From Bradyrhizobium macuxiense (GTDB lineage: Bacteria > Pseudomonadota > Alphaproteobacteria > Rhizobiales > Xanthobacteraceae), in assembly GCF_007993935.1 (NCBI RefSeq), contig NZ_VITY01000003.1, positions 62,001 through 126,000 of the forward strand: a stretch of DNA of 64,000 bases, in the 5' to 3' direction. Shown in pieces: positions 62,955 to 64,000 of this stretch (its first letter is position 1; each line of letters opens with the position of its first letter). Under the pieces are notes generated by a model. The model worked only from the letters and a program-made list of their open reading frames with translations. It made no database searches and was not told where the DNA came from. The position numbers and the translations under genes are program-made.

Positions 62955-64000
62955 GTGAAAGCCAAATTTCTTTCGACGGTCGGAGTCTGTCTGGTTGCTG
63001 CCGCTGCAATTGCATGCAGCGCCGCCGCTCAGGACGACAGGGATCACGATCATCGTCATCCGCACGACATCCACACCGCAACGCCGATCAAGCATCTCGT
63101 CGTCATCTTCAACGAGAACCGCTCGTTCGATCATTATTTCGCGACCTATCCGAATGCAGCCAACCCGACCGGCTCGATTCCGTTCACTGCGAAGCCGCAT
63201 ACGCCGAAGGTCAACAACCTCGCTAACGCCAATCTGCTGACCAACAACCCGAACCTCAATCCGGCCAACGGTACCGGCGCGACGAATCCGTTCCGCCTCG
63301 ATCGCACCCAGGCGAACACGCGCTCGCAGAACCACGCCTACACGCCCGAGCAGCAGGCGGTCGACAACGGCAACGAAGACCTGTTTCCGAAGTTCACGGG
63401 TCGCGGCACCGCCGGCGGCGTCGGCGCCTTCGGCACCAACGGCCAGGTGATGGGCTATTTCGACGGTAACACCGTCACCGCGTTCTGGAATTACGCCCAG
63501 AACTTCGCGATGAGCGACAACAACTGGACCGACACTTTCGGTCCGTCGACGCCCGGCGCGCTCGAGGTGGTCTCCGGCCAGACCAACGGTGCGCAGAACA
63601 TCGTCGGCACGTCGTCGTCGATCGCCGACGGCCAGGGCGGCCTGACGCTGATCGGTGACACCGATCCTGCATATGACTCCTGCTCGAGCACGACCAGCCA
63701 GGTCCTGATGACCAGCAAGAACATCGGCGACCTGCTCAACGCCGAGCAGATCAGCTGGGGCAGCTTCATGGGCGGGTTCGATCTGACGCTCAAGAACAGC
63801 AACGGCACCACCAATTGTGGCCGCAGCACCTTCTCGAGCAACGTCAACGGCACCATCGTGGACTACATCCCGCACCACGCCTGGTTCCAGTACTACAAGT
63901 CGACGGCCAACCCGACCCATGCGCGGCCGAGCTCGGTCAACGCGATCGGCCACACCTACGTTCCCGGCAGCAAGACGGTCGATCCGGCCAATCATGCCTA
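62955..64000 (+). CDS. Secreted phosphoesterase (phospholipase C / acid phosphatase family), 3' end missing
   Basis: The frame opens at a GTG (62955) and is still open at the right edge (about 348 residues seen). A Sec signal peptide (1-24) is followed by an Asp/His-rich linker (DDRDHDHRHPHD). The phosphoesterase family signature is HLVVIFNENRSFDHYFATYP, with the metal-binding Glu-Asn, and later NWTDTFGPSTPGALEVVSGQTNG. This family includes phospholipase C and AcpA-type acid phosphatases. It acts in the periplasm or outside. Its C-terminal metal sites lie outside the window. Confidence 0.88.
   Translation, partial: MKAKFLSTVGVCLVAAAAIACSAAAQDDRDHDHRHPHDIHTATPIKHLVVIFNENRSFDHYFATYPNAANPTGSIPFTAKPHTPKVNNLANANLLTNNPNLNPANGTGATNPFRLDRTQANTRSQNHAYTPEQQAVDNGNEDLFPKFTGRGTAGGVGAFGTNGQVMGYFDGNTVTAFWNYAQNFAMSDNNWTDTFGPSTPGALEVVSGQTNGAQNIVGTSSSIADGQGGLTLIGDTDPAYDSCSSTTSQVLMTSKNIGDLLNAEQISWGSFMGGFDLTLKNSNGTTNCGRSTFSSNVNGTIVDYIPHHAWFQYYKSTANPTHARPSSVNAIGHTYVPGSKTVDPANHA

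Overview
The window looks like a chromosome segment of a Bradyrhizobium-type alphaproteobacterium. The DNA is GC-rich throughout, with long spurious antisense frames. Three families of dispersed palindromic repeats of the kind common in Bradyrhizobium sit between genes. The gene set is also typical: an EcfG-type promoter, short FliN next to LipB, propionyl-CoA carboxylase, many PAS/GGDEF/EAL and PAS histidine kinases, and FCD-type GntR regulation. This assignment is inference from content; no rRNA is present. No CRISPR array, rRNA or intact insertion sequence was seen.

Left edge (1-3.8 kb): the end of a genomic island inserted at the 3' end of a tRNA-Arg(TCG). It carries a P4-type tyrosine integrase, an AspBHI-like modification-dependent restriction endonuclease, and a divergent unknown gene that runs off the left edge. 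Core-like DNA follows (3.9-41.5 kb): a CPA2 antiporter with UspA domains, an acyl-CoA dehydrogenase-like gene broken by a frameshift in front of a GNAT gene, a CadC-like regulator, an EamA transporter, a photolyase remnant, a 1-Cys peroxiredoxin, an alkaline-phosphatase-family enzyme, a CzcBA heavy-metal RND pump, an ArsI/CadI-like dioxygenase, a GGDEF-EAL protein, a hybrid histidine kinase, propionyl-CoA carboxylase alpha subunit, an oxaloacetate-decarboxylase-like enzyme with acylphosphatase, a GbsR/DUF4166/TIGR01777 operon, a LysR-tautomerase pair, lipB and fliN.

Accessory segment (41.4-50.7 kb): it begins at a tRNA-Leu(GAG) flanked by the C-terminal remnant of a second integrase and a scrap resembling a type I secretion HlyD protein. 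A GH16 glycanase without a signal peptide follows. The main discovery is a retron operon read on the minus strand: a 1052-aa WGR/HEAT-like protein, a 556-aa SWIM zinc-finger protein, a ~250-nt msr-msd-like RNA with clear a1/a2 arms and a 25-bp hairpin, and a retron-type reverse transcriptase with NAxxH, YADD and VTG motifs and an unusual membrane-spanning C-terminal tail. By context this is probably an anti-phage system with two accessory proteins.

Right part (51-64 kb): two paralogous secreted polysaccharide deacetylases, MgtE, small regulators, then a tightly packed catabolic operon (MFS transporter, arylmalonate-decarboxylase-like protein, GntR regulator, cysteine-less hydantoin-racemase homologue, dihydropyrimidinase/hydantoinase, alpha/beta hydrolase). 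That set would import and open a cyclic ureide or amide. The window ends inside a secreted phosphoesterase.
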